DNA from: Cheiracanthium punctorium
Lineage: Eukaryota; Arthropoda; Arachnida; Araneae; Cheiracanthiidae
Length of the DNA: 64,000 nt
Direction: 5' to 3'
NCBI GenBank assembly: GCA_038373885.1
Contig: JAWZYV010013019.1
Span: 1,674,001 to 1,738,000, forward strand
Position numbers and translations under genes: made by a program. Positions 1 through 9,456 of the stretch are shown one piece after another; position 1 is the stretch's first letter, and each line of letters starts with the position of its first letter. Below the pieces are notes generated by a model. It worked only from the letters and a program-made list of their open reading frames with translations, had not been told where the DNA came from and did not search any database.

Positions 1-29
1 CGAAAGATGTGTATTGTGTTATTGAAAGG

Positions 30-192
30 TGCGAAAGGGCTATCTGCTAAGGATGGTGGTTGCTTTGGTCGGAGGACTTTTCAAAGGGTTCTAACGCGTA
101 TTCACATTACATTTGTAGAAATGGACCAGATCGTTATATAGACATTCTCGCGATAGGCCAGAACACTGGATCTTCACACTCCAGCTGTCTAC
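30..192 (-). repeat. SINE family A copy (tRNA-related), reverse orientation
   Basis: Read in reverse, this matches the copies at 7384-7570, 14983-15148 and 24988-25120 segment by segment. Shared blocks are a B-box-like start, a gag-tttt block, a block reading acgtgaatacgc, and a tail rich in cctta/ggcag. The copy is diverged and the B-box is degenerate. It is a non-coding, LINE-dependent retroposon by inference from the tRNA-like B-box in the 7384 copy. Confidence 0.6.
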
Positions 193-1085
193 CATTGTGA
201 GTGTCTTATACACTTGGCTATGGTGGGATTCATAAGTGAAAATGAAGGAAAGTATTGAATGTTACCATCTTGATTTTTAAAAAATTGCGGAACCTATTGA
301 GTGAAAAATAACCCTGATATAAAATAGTAAGACATGCATTCTTTTTGTTTGTTCAATGTGCGAGAAAAAATTAATGCTTATCTCTAAAGGATAAAAATAA
401 GAAGAAGGAATAAAAAATGAAATAAGTTAAAAACCTTAAATTATCTATTTATTTTTTTTTTATACCGAGGATGTATAAAACTGGTTTTTTTTTTTTTTTT
501 TGCATATTTAAATTGGACTCTCTTAACTATCAAAATGATTTTTTTTCTTATATTTGTTTATTGCATTTACGGTCGAAAAACTCCAGCGGGTAACTTCCAT
601 AGCGTGAAACTATTTTTTCAATAAAAATGTTGGACACTTAATTTTTTCTCCCAGTATTAATAATGAATTTCCCCCACACAAAACATTCTTCCACATAAGC
701 CGATTATATGCAATTATTATTCTCTTAATACATTGCAGGATTGCTTTTCTGCTTTTCAAACTATAGTTTTCTAAGAGTGCGCAAGGTTGCTTTTAATGAG
801 CAGACTTTTGTTTTATTTCCTTTTCATATACGTGCTTCTGTTTCCCTTTTTTTTTCTTCTTTAAACAACGTTTTGACTGGCTGATCGTAACAATGGAGAA
901 AATAGGGAAAATTACGCAAAAAGTGAATATGATATGTTCAAGGCTACTAATCTTGAAACTGGTTGCTTTTGAAAAAAAAAACTATAAGCGTCATTGTACT
1001 TTTACACAGTTTTATAAATAAACCAATGATATTGAACAATGGAAAACATTAAGATTTTCTTCTTTATAAACTGTACTATAGACTT
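193..1085. other. AT-rich DNA without recognisable features
   Basis: Homopolymer-rich sequence with several T runs of 8-18 bases around 450-500 and 840-860. No reading frame, inverted repeat or RNA-like element stands out. Confidence 0.5.
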
Positions 1086-1089
1086 TTAA

Positions 1090-1588
1090 CCCTTTGAGGC
1101 GCAACCCTCTCCCAATGCAGTAAAAGGGCAGCCGTCTTTCGCTAACTGCCAGCAAGATGGCGGACGATTGAAACGTTCATCGCGTGCCACAGATCTAGAG
1201 ACCCTTTTTTGACACAGCTATCTGTGCGGCACAGCCAGCTGTCGTCAAAAAAGGGTCTCTAGATCTGTGGTACGCGATGAACGTTTCGATCTTCCGCCAT
1301 CTTGCTGGTAGTTCAGTCGAGCGATGGCAACGGCTGCCCTTTTTTCAGCATTGGGCAATCTATCCAGCTGTTCTCGCATTCTTCCATTTTTCAGCAGATG
1401 TCAGTGCTGTTAAAAATAATCCTGACAATTTTTTTACGCGAAATGACGTGCTAAAAAGTAAAGGATTCTCGTGGAGCTATGTCACCAGCAACTATTTTTA
1501 TAGAAATCAAACCTATTCTTCGTGACTGGCAACAGTCAAAACGTCAGAGTTTGGTGTTCCCAGAGCGGGAACACTGCGCGTTAAAGGG
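1090..1588 (-). mobile_element. piggyBac-like MITE, copy 1 (full length)
   Basis: The element begins CCCTTTGAGGCGCAACC after TTAA (1086-1089) and ends GCGCGTTAAAGGG before TTGA (1589-1592), a one-base-mutated TTAA. The family layout is one end reading CCCTTTAACGCGCAGTG, about 230 bp of unique sequence, an arm of about 150 bp, a short centre, the arm inverted, and the other end reading TTGCGCCTCAAAGGG. I call the GCGC end left, so this copy is reversed. The TTAA target and CCCTTT/AAAGGG ends are diagnostic of piggyBac. No transposase is encoded, so mobilisation would need a piggyBac-type enzyme elsewhere. The arms hold CCGCCATCTTG in both orientations (1153-1163 and 1294-1304). Confidence 0.82.
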
Positions 1589-1592
1589 TTGA

Positions 1593-2372
1593 CATTTAGC
1601 GCACAGGGACCTTTCCGTGAAAACACAAAATTTCAGACGCTTTGACTGTCGGTCGCATAAGTACTCAAACATTAGCGAATTTTCCAAGTTTTATTTCGCA
1701 ATGAATAAATTTGATTTCAATAAAATACTTGAGCTTGTCCAAGTAACGGGATAATTCTTTACATTTTAGGACATAATTTCCAAAATAATTTATCAATTAT
1801 TTATAAAATTGATGTCAGATTTATTTTTATCAGTACTGGCGTCTGCTGAAAACTGGAGAATATGGTGAAAAAGCATCGATATAAAAGAACAATTGGTTAG
1901 ATTGGCCCACGAACTTGGATCTAGGACGATCATCGACGATTTCTAGAAGAGCTAAACGAAATTTGCCTGTAAGATGGTGCTGTGAGTCGGAATCATTAAT
2001 TTCATGTTGTGGGAATACATGCGTGAGTAGTAAATTGCATCATAATTTGTTGCTATGCTTCGCTAGTGGGAGTTTATGTAGATAATCACTAAAAGGGGGG
2101 GTCTAGTATTTTCCTTTGCGAAGCTGCCTTCGCCCGTCTGTCTCTGGTCGCTAATACTCCAGTAAAAGTCCATGAACTTCCCAAATGGTCCCAGTTCTAT
2201 AAAAGTGCAGCGGTTGTCGTAGTTTGACTAACTACCGATAACATGGCGATGGATGAAATCGCCATTCGTACGCCACAGCTAGCTGTACATGATATTGGCA
2301 GTTAAATGATAATAGAGATGAAAACGACTGCTCATTTTTAGCGTTGGCAGTAGATCCAGTTGCTCTTCTATA
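1593..2372 (+). mobile_element. Old, diverged piggyBac-like MITE copy abutting copy 1
   Basis: Starting at the shared TTGA, the sequence follows the family consensus with many substitutions: a GCGCA start, the 'gctttgactgt' block near 1640, the 'gatttgatttc' block near 1710, 'tctgctgaaaac' near 1850, 'agattggccca' near 1900, then the arm ('taactacc..acatggcg' near 2230-2245) and inverted arm ('ggcagtagatccagttgctctt' region, split here for length, near 2345). About 290 bp (1905-2195) do not match and may be an insertion. It is clearly older than the other copies. Confidence 0.6.
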
Positions 2373-2454
2373 TACCCTACTAGCAATTTTGCTCGAGCCA
2401 TCATCGGCTGGCTACGTGGCCGGTGGTCGCCCGAGCAAAATTGCTAGTAGGGTA
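2373..2454. mobile_element. 82-bp near-perfect hairpin micro-MITE, copy 1
   Basis: The two ends are inverted copies: TACCCTACTAGCAATTTTGC at 2373 onward and its complement ending at 2454. The pairing continues to the CTCG/CGAG bases, around a loop of roughly 35 bp. The terminal TA could be a target duplication. A second copy sits at 45361-45434 with the same arms but with its loop reverse-complemented. There is no coding capacity. It lies at the end of, or within, the diverged piggyBac-like copy. Confidence 0.75.
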
Positions 2455-2676
2455 TCGACGTGAAAATATTTTCACTTCAAAAAATTAACAGAAAACCTGC
2501 ATGCCTCATGTAGCTTTCTGGTAAAATTCTGTTAATACTCTTTGACACAGTGACGGCTGCATCAGAAATACAGCTATTAAACCTTGAAGTTACATCGTTA
2601 CTATCCTTAGCGACGTCTACCGGTTTTCCACTTGCTTTGTGTTCGGGGTTTGAAGTTTTTAACGGTGATCTTCAGA

Positions 2677-2765
2677 TCTCACGTGAATACACGTTAGAGC
2701 CCCCTAAAAAGTGCCATCCATCATTTCCTTAGGCAGGCAGCTACCCCTCGCTCATTATCTCCATA
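2677..2765 (+). repeat. SINE family A, 3' fragment
   Basis: Contains 'cacgtgaatacacgttagagcc', split here as cacgtgaatac + acgttagagcc, then cccct, agtgccatcc and ccttaggcaggcag. This matches the 3' half of the copy at 7384-7570. The promoter half is absent. Confidence 0.55.
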
Positions 2766-4345
2766 ATCCATTTGTGCCTGGATATTTTTGCGACTTTCTT
2801 CGATTTATACTGATAACAGAAATAATTGATAAATTTCTGACGTCAACTTCCTGAACAAGGGATGATTTCTTTTAAAATCATTATGCATAAAAATCGAAAT
2901 ATCAACATCCTACTTGATCATGTTAAAATATTTTGTAGAGTTGAGGCTCGATACTCATGAATAAAGGCTAGGAAAAATAAATAACGTTTTCGACTAATAG
3001 CGAAAATGCCTTCCCAAAAATGGGACGCTAGGCATAAATGGGTTTAAACACAAAACACTAAAACTGGAGCACTTTCAATTCCGCTTGCTTTACGATCGTG
3101 TTCTGCATAGCAAAATTTGTTTAGATGTGTTTTGTCACAATTCAAAGTTTGGTCGGGACCTGCGGCTTGGAGGTTAAGGGCATCATCTACTCCAGGTTCG
3201 ATTAACCCTCATACACTGGTTGTATAAATTTCCTTTCTCTGTGTGATAGTAAAAACTTTTACTGTGTTGTCCACTCGACAGGGATTTATAAGCGGACTTA
3301 TAAAACCAAGCACACAAGTCCAGAAACAAATGTTCCAAATACAACAAGTTTGATCATGTAATTCTTCTGACTAGCATCTGTATTATACTTTTAAGTAATA
3401 CCTTCATGTTTATTGCTTTATCTTCTGTCACTCTTTATATTGAACTCCTGTGCTCAGTCATATGACTAGGCAAAACTCTTTTGCCAGCTCATGTGAAAGT
3501 GTCAAATACTCAGAGCACGATGTATGATTAATATCTATCGGGCCTTATTAAATGAAGCTGTATTAACAACGGGTAATTATCATTTATTTGACTTGCAATA
3601 AATATCGAAAAATTGTCACGAACAGAATAATTTTTACCAATTAATATAAATATTCTTTACAGATTTGCAAAGCTCTTCTTGGAGAGGGGAGGGGTAGGGG
3701 AGAATGACCCAGATTTCCTAATTGTCTTTTGGGTGATTTTTCATCAGGTTTCGACTGAAATTAATTGAGGTCTTATGATTTTGTTGAACCCTTTTTTTTT
3801 TATAAGAGCTTAACACGCGAAAAACTTTCTGTTAAATCCCAAGTGCGTTTGCTAATTAATGGTCGATGTACTTTTATTTCCAGCAAATTTCCACGAATTA
3901 CGAAGTTAGAAAAGCGTTCGTGAAATGCTATTTGCGTTGTGTTTCTTTTTGGGTACGATAAGTATAAATTATATGTACAAAATACTGTACATATTTTAAT
4001 AGACTGTGATATGTTTTATTGATTTGTTTCAATGATTGTATTTCTCAAAAATATTGAAAAAAGCTGATATAATTAATCTGGCTGCTATGGTTACCCATCA
4101 GGCATATAGCAATAATAAAAAAAAAAAAAATCGTGAACTGAAGAAGTGTGAAAGGTGGAATTTCTCACAAAAATGCTTGATTATTGGCATCCACGCAGGG
4201 CCGTACCCACAAAATAATTTTGGAGTGGGTCCGACTTATTGAATATCATCATATTATAGATAAATATACTCTCACACACATATAAATATATGTATAATGT
4301 GATAATTTGGAAGGGGGTCAGAACCTACACGACCATCCCCATGGG
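2766..4345. other. AT-rich DNA; weak CAGGG-type repeat remnant at its end
   Basis: No supported gene. From about 4196 the sequence cagggccgtacccac, followed by a run of 'ata' repeats and gggggtcagaac, loosely recalls the hAT-like MITE family seen at 13769 and 21001, but it is too diverged to call. Confidence 0.4.
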
Positions 4346-4347
4346 TA

Positions 4348-4699
4348 GGGTTGCCAGGTCGCCAAACCAAATAGCCGGACAGACCATCCAGTTTGGCCGG
4401 ACATTTGGGTAAAAAGGCCGGACAGCCTACAACATTGAGGATTTTGTCTCAGTATTAATAGGTACAAAAAAAAAAAAATTGTATGTAAAATGAAGCCTTT
4501 TTTGATTATTACCATGAATCTTGTTAAATTTTAATGAAATATAAATAACATGGAATGCCAAATCAGTTCAAATACTTTATTACTAATCAGCTAAAGTCAA
4601 TAGTAAAAAACCTAACAAAAGCCGGACACCGTTAAGTTTGGCCGACACGCAATCAAAAAGCCTAACTATGTCCGGCTTTATACGGACGCCTGGCAACGC
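4348..4699. mobile_element. 352-bp non-autonomous DNA element with GGGTTGCCAGG ends
   Basis: The left end reads GGGTTGCCAGGTCGCC. The right end is the inverse of GCGTTGCCAGGCGTCC. TA lies on both sides (4346-4347 and 4700-4701). The interior repeats a ccggac/gtccgg motif at least six times near both ends, which could be subterminal transposase-binding sites. No coding frame is preserved. I cannot assign the superfamily; a TA target would suit Tc1/mariner, but these ends are not typical of it. Confidence 0.6.
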
Positions 4700-4700
4700 T

Positions 4701-4856
4701 ACTTTTTGACGACAGCTGGCTGTGCCAAAAAAGGGTCTCTAGATCTGTGGCACGCGATGAACGTTTCGATCGTCCGCCATCTTGCTGGTAGTTAAGTCGA
4801 GTGATGGCAACGGCTGTCCTTTCTTCAGCATTGGGAAAGAGTTGCGCCTCAAAGGG
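4701..4856 (+). mobile_element. piggyBac-like MITE, copy 2 (half element)
   Basis: Only one half remains: the centre (gacgacagctggctgtgcc), the arm with CCGCCATCTTG at 4774-4784, and the TTGCGCCTCAAAGGG end followed by TTAA at 4857-4860. The left half is missing at the junction with the GGGTTGCCAGG element. The right TTAA runs straight into SINE sequence that contains TTAA at that point in other copies, so this MITE probably inserted in a SINE. Confidence 0.75.
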
Positions 4857-4860
4857 TTAA

Positions 4861-4922
4861 AAGTCCTCCACCCAACGCACCCTCCCTAAGAAGATATCCC
4901 TCGAATAGCTTTGCCTTAATAC
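4861..4922 (+). repeat. SINE family A, 3' tail fragment
   Basis: Reads aagtcctccacccaacgc, then ccctaagaag and ctcgaatagctttgcctt. This aligns with the tail after the 'ccccttaag' position of the 7384 copy. It begins exactly at the TTAA of the piggyBac-like MITE. Confidence 0.55.
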
Positions 4923-5406
4923 ACAAAAAACAAAATCTTTCTCCTTCTACATTGTGCGCATGCTTGCTTCACTCATTGGACGGTATTTGTTTTATTCCTT
5001 TGTCCTCTGGTCAGTAGCTTGGGAAAATAAATCTTACTGTTGAAATTCGGCATTATTTCTTTTTTTCATGTTCTCTTTCCCCAGTCCAAAAATCGAATAA
5101 ACGAGAAAACATGTTAATTCCTGAAGAGAAAAGACGATGAAAAAATCGTACAAAATTTACCGGTTTATCTAAAACAAATGTCGTATCACATGAGATGAGA
5201 TCTTCAAGAAAAATAGTTTTTTTACAAGTAACATAGTTCAGTGTTTTGCATTTAGAGAAATATATTAAATTGTTTATTATATCCCTTACAACGTAGAAGA
5301 TAATTGCTGCATCATAACAAAAAAAAAAATTCTCAAAAGAAGCCCGTGTTTAAAAGATAAAATTGTTAAAACTTTAAGTGCATTTTACGTATGTCATTTT
5401 TATATA
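4923..5406. other. AT-rich DNA without recognisable features
   Basis: Nothing beyond short T and A runs; no supported frame or repeat. Confidence 0.4.
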
Positions 5407-5760
5407 GTTCTGTACACGTGTTTCGCACGAAAACAATTTGTCCTTCTTCAGTAGTCGTCCATGGGACAATACACTGTCAGATTGGGCATGGAAAAGAGAA
5501 CGCAAAAAAAAGGAAATAATTTTATATTTCAGGAATAAAATTTATTTTCCAAAAGCTACTAACCAGAGGAGTAACGAATAAAAGAAATACCCTGCAATGA
5601 AGGTAGCACACATAGACAATATGGAAGGCGAAATAAAATTGTGTATTGTGTACTAGACAAAGTTTCTGGAGGTCTATTTGCCTAAGGAGGAGTACCTTGG
5701 TTAATGGACAACTGCTCAAGAAGAACGAAATTTTTTCGTTCGAAACACTTGTACAGAACG
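5407..5760. mobile_element. Inverted-repeat element with hairpin-bearing 54-bp ends
   Basis: The segment 5407-5460, reverse-complemented, matches 5706-5759 at 45 of 54 positions by eye. Each arm holds a small hairpin (gaacgaaa..tttcgttc in the right arm) followed by GAAAC and ttgtacagaac or gtgtacagaac. In the left arm the hairpin is preceded by CTGAAGA, a layout that loosely recalls hammerhead-type motifs of Penelope-like elements. The right arm has CTCAAGA instead. There is no coding frame in the 245-bp interior. Confidence 0.5.
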
Positions 5761-6525
5761 ATCAATACATTTGTGTTATTTTGCAAAGGTTTAGTTATTT
5801 CAAAATTGCATTATGTAAATAAATATTGCTTTTCATATATGTAAGTCTCACAATATTTTTCTCAGAAAATCAAATAGCGAAAGTAGTACGGTACGAAATG
5901 TAACTAGTACAGTAAAAGCTGTCAAGTGTGTTTAGCAGGCTTTTTATAAAAACATTTTTTTAAATATAAATATTTTTTGGTACTCTAAATCTCTAATCCC
6001 TTTAATATAACGTTTGTTCCATTGAAACTCTCTTTGTGCGGGGAGAAATTTCAGTCCCTTAAATTTCCTTAAAAAAGAGGTTTTCACTATACTGACAAAA
6101 ATTTTCCGAATAAATTTGTGCATGCAATTACAACTACCTTCATAAAATCATGCCTTGAACAAACCTAAAGTAACATATTTGAAAAATATGATTAAAGACC
6201 GTATATCATGAATATTATAATTGGTTGTGTAAGAATGTAGAGTAGCTAACGAATTATCATTAGTTCCCAAAAGTTGGTCTATGAAAACATTTCTTTTAAA
6301 CAAAATATTTCAATTAAAAAAATTCTTATCACAGTTTGCAACTAATTTTCAACGATTAAAAATGCCTTTTTTAAAAGGAGTATGGAGAGGAGTAAAATAT
6401 CTACCAAACAAATCATGTATTCCGTTATGTTAAAAAAGAAATCCTTATCTTTCGTTTAAAAAATTAATTTTATTGAAAAGATGTCACGAGCGCTGTAACA
6501 GCGCAACACTGAAATTAAATATCTT
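5761..6525. other. AT-rich DNA without recognisable features
   Basis: No supported coding frame, inverted repeat or RNA-like element. Confidence 0.4.
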
Positions 6526-6529
6526 CAAA

Positions 6530-6800
6530 CAACAAAATATCTCTGTAAAATATCAGTCCGATGCTAATTATTTTACGAACGCTTTTCTCCCACGTGAGAA
6601 CGCGGGGAAAATTATGAAGCTAATTAAAATAGTTCTTTTTTTTTTAGCTTTTATTTCAGATGCTTCGTTAAAATACGACTAAGCTCCAGGATGAAGCGGA
6701 AAGATGGAAAATTTTCCCCCCCACCTTTTTTTTTTTACTTTCCCCACAGATTTTGTTGTCTATTTTGGTTCCGGAAAACATCTCTATTAATTAGAGGAAA
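6530..6800 (+). repeat. Diverged duplicated segment, copy 1 (pairs with 11185-11420)
   Basis: Shares with the later copy the blocks 'aaaatatctctgtaaaatatcagtc' (split as aaaatatct + aaatatcagtc), 'taattatttt/cacgaacgctttc', 'gaagctaattaaaatagttctttt' (split as agctaatta + aaaatagttct), and further blocks of a common order. Identity is moderate with gaps. No family is recognised. Confidence 0.5.
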
Positions 6801-6940
6801 CATGAATTAACGTGCTTCCGAATTCATTTCGTTAACTTTAACTGATAATTGGTATTAATTTTTGCGAAACATTTCAACATTAAACTTCTCTAATGGTTGA
6901 ATTTTTTTTATGTTTTACATGATAGAATGGTTTGTCTTAA

Positions 6941-7198
6941 CCCTTGAACGCGCAGTGGGAACACCAAACTTTGACGTTTGACAAGGGCAGCCGTCGCTCT
7001 CGCTCGATTTAACTACCAGCAACATGGCTGTCGATCGAATCTCCCATCACGTGAAACAGATCGAGACCATTTTTGACGAAGCCGATCTGGTGGCACGCGA
7101 TGGGCGATTCTTATCGACCGCTATGTTGCTGGTAGTTAAATCGAGCGATGGTGACGGCTGCCCTTTTCCAGCATCCGTAAAGATTTGCACTCAAAGGG
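6941..7198 (+). mobile_element. piggyBac-like MITE, copy 3 (short 258-bp variant)
   Basis: Flanked by TTAA (6937-6940) and TTAC (7199-7202). The left end is CCCTTGAACGCGCAGTGGG and the right end is gcactCAAAGGG. The ~200-bp unique region is deleted, so the element is almost only the fold-back arms. The arm sequence differs from the main family (acatggctgtcgatcg instead of agatggcggacgatcg), so it is a sequence variant or subfamily and lacks the YY1-like motif. Confidence 0.7.
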
Positions 7199-7230
7199 TT
7201 ACAGCAAAATTCTCATACCGCGTCCTTTAA

Positions 7231-7846
7231 CCCTTTGAGGCGCAACCCTTTTCCAATAATGAAAAAGGGCAGCCGTTGCCATCGCTCGACTTAACTACCA
7301 GCAAGATGGCGGACGGTCGTGCCATAATGGCAACGGCTGCCTTTTTTTCAGCATGGGCAGTCTATCTAGTTGTTTCTCTATATCAATAGCCGAAGTGTGA
7401 AGGTCCTGGGTTCGGGTCCCATCGCGCGGCTGTCGATCTAACGGTCTGGAGTTTTGGTAGGTTTTCTCCCGATGTAACGTGAATACGCTTTAAAGCCCCT
7501 TAAGAAGTCCTCCTACCAAGGCACCCCCCCCTTGGCAGATCGCCGTAGTGTAGCGTTGCCATAATCACACACAATCCAACTCTCTGTGTCTATGTATTTG
7601 CATTGTATTCTCCAGTTTTCAGCAGATGCCAGTACTGTTAAAAATAATTCTGACATTCATTTTACAAATAATCGACATTTTTTAACAATAAATCATGTGC
7701 TAACAATAAATCATGATATAAAAGGATTCTCGTGTAACTATGTCCTCCTTAATTATTTTATTGAAATCAAATGTATTTTTCGTGAATCAAAACAATCAAA
7801 ATGTCAGTTGTCTACACGGCGAGGACACCGCCCATTAAAGTTAAAA
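7231..7846 (-). mobile_element. piggyBac-like MITE, copy 4, split by a SINE
   Basis: Begins CCCTTTGAGGCGCAACC after TTAA (7227-7230), followed by the arm with CAAGATGGCGG at 7302-7312. A shortened centre and inverted arm follow, up to about 7383. The family sequence resumes near 7600 (cattgtattctccagttttcagcag) and runs to gaggacaccgcccattaaag near 7840, where the right TTAA is degraded. The gap holds a SINE. Short duplications of aaataatc/aacaataaatcatg occur near 7660-7710. Confidence 0.65.
7384..7570 (+). repeat. SINE family A, most complete copy
   Basis: Starts with a tRNA-like half whose B-box reads GGTTCGGGTCCC (7409-7420). A conserved body (gtcgatctaacggtctgg, agttttggtaggttttctcc, acgtgaatacgc, ccccttaagaagtcc) and a tail ending near tagcgttgcc follow. 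An RNA polymerase III internal promoter is expected from the B-box; the A-box is not clear. It interrupts the piggyBac-like MITE, so it inserted later. Confidence 0.65.
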
Positions 7847-7849
7847 AAA

Positions 7850-9454
7850 ACTATTAGGTTGTAACGAAAGTTTCCCGCCACCTCAAACATCGTCAGCACA
7901 CAGTTCGCGTTGGCGTATTTGCTCATATTTTGTGAAACGATTTTTGGCATTTGGAAGAAAGAGACTTACTTTATAACACTTTATAAATCTGTAAACTTTA
8001 TAACTTACTTTATAAATCTGTAAAAAATATAGTTATCATTAAATATAAGGTGTCTCAAAATTTACTTCCAGTTGTGTTGCAAAAAGTCAGCTACAGAATA
8101 TCAACGAATTATGAGTACAGCTTTAATTACTATTGTTGCATCATGTGACACTGTGCAGATTTGGTACCGAAAGTTCAAAAACAGTTATCTAAGGAGTTAC
8201 AAGAGAGTTTTTCCAGGCAGATTTGGCGGAAAACTTACGTTACAACCTGATATTTTAGCACTGGTGTGCTATTTTCATCACTCCTGGTTAATCTGTCGAA
8301 TTAATTTGTGAAATTTTTGTGGTCATGATTTTGTGGATCTTCACATGTTTCCGTTGCAATTTTTCAGCACTAGAAGAAAATATTGCCTGCAAGATCAATC
8401 GAATTGAAACCCTTAGCCAATGTTTTAACATTTTAAGATGCTTTTGCTTTAGTTAGTGAACGAGAAGTCCAGTTGGAAGACAAGCAATGATATTTTTAGC
8501 TCTAAGAATGCTATTTCGTTCACTCCGGTATTTTCTGTTGACATTATTTGTGGAGATATTTTTGTAGACAGATTTTTGACGGCATGATTTATATGATCAT
8601 CAGAGGTTTACATGGCGTTTTTCAATAGGGTTTCCAGATAATGCAGAAGGGTGTGATAATAAAACGCTGAAAGTCGCCAAGTTTGTAGTTTTTTATGATT
8701 TATAGCCAAGTTAGCACCAAAAAAATAAGTCCTCAAAACTGAACCTTACGCGGCAGTATCTTCCATATTTGACTAACATTAAAGTCTTGGACAATTTCAA
8801 TATATTTTTTTCACATATCACTACAGACAGGCAAAATCTCGCCAACCGGCGCCAAACTTGTCGAATTTTTGGTGAACTGTCGGCAAATTTGTCTCCAAAA
8901 TAAGTTTTTAAAACTGAGCCCAGCTTGGCCATAGCTTTTATATTTTGCCAAGAAATAACCGAACTACTGTTGAAGTTTCTTATCTCAGTTCTAAAAAAAA
9001 TGAGTTGGTGACAAGTTGGTTGAACATTGATTGAAATAGTTGGTGCATAATTATCAGGCGTTTGTAAATTTTTATTAAAGTTATTAATTAATTGAATTTC
9101 TCTTCTGTGAGCCTCTGTGGACTTGTGAGGGTCACAAAACGGAAAATAATTAATTAAAAATATTAATTTTATTAAAATATAGTTCTCAAGAAAAGCCTGA
9201 TAATTATGCACCAACCGTAACTTTGAATGAAGTGCATCAAAAATTTGTTTACAGGGTCATTCAAAAGACTTTCAATATATTAAGATCTATAGCCAGTTTT
9301 CCTACATTAAAAGTCGATATATACAGTTACATTTGGGGCCATATCTAATATCTCGCCAGCTGTCGCCAAGCTTTGAGAGTTTTAGCGAAATATCGCCTGT
9401 AAATAATGTGGTCTCCATATCAGATTTTTTGGAGAAAAATTCGCCGAACCTTAA
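7850..9454. other. Unclassified AT-rich DNA with a weak internal repeat
   Basis: Holds a motif (caaaataagt…aaaactga, followed by a cagtat/ttccata or catagcttttata block) twice, near 8717-8790 and 8893-8945. A related block with gccaag and ttggag lies at 9350-9445. Open frames here are low-complexity and match nothing I know. It may be an old degraded element in which the Tc1 landed. Confidence 0.4.
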
Positions 9455-9456
9455 TA

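Noticed and set aside
4196..4345. Extra copy of the CAGGGGCGTAGCCAG MITE
   Set aside because: Only loose resemblance and no 8-bp duplication.
7024..7230. Coding frame starting MAVDRISHHVKQ
   Set aside because: It lies in the fold-back arms of a MITE; similar frames (MLVVKSSDGNGCP) recur in other copies because the DNA repeats, not because a protein is conserved.
7400..7425. Possible tRNA gene (B-box GGTTCGGGTCCC)
   Set aside because: No complete cloverleaf or acceptor stem; the same body repeats elsewhere, so it is a SINE.
8711..9214. 167-codon minus-strand frame, the second longest in the window
   Set aside because: It overlaps an internally repeated AT-rich region, its composition is irregular, and it matches no family I know. 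Treated as chance or decayed repeat.
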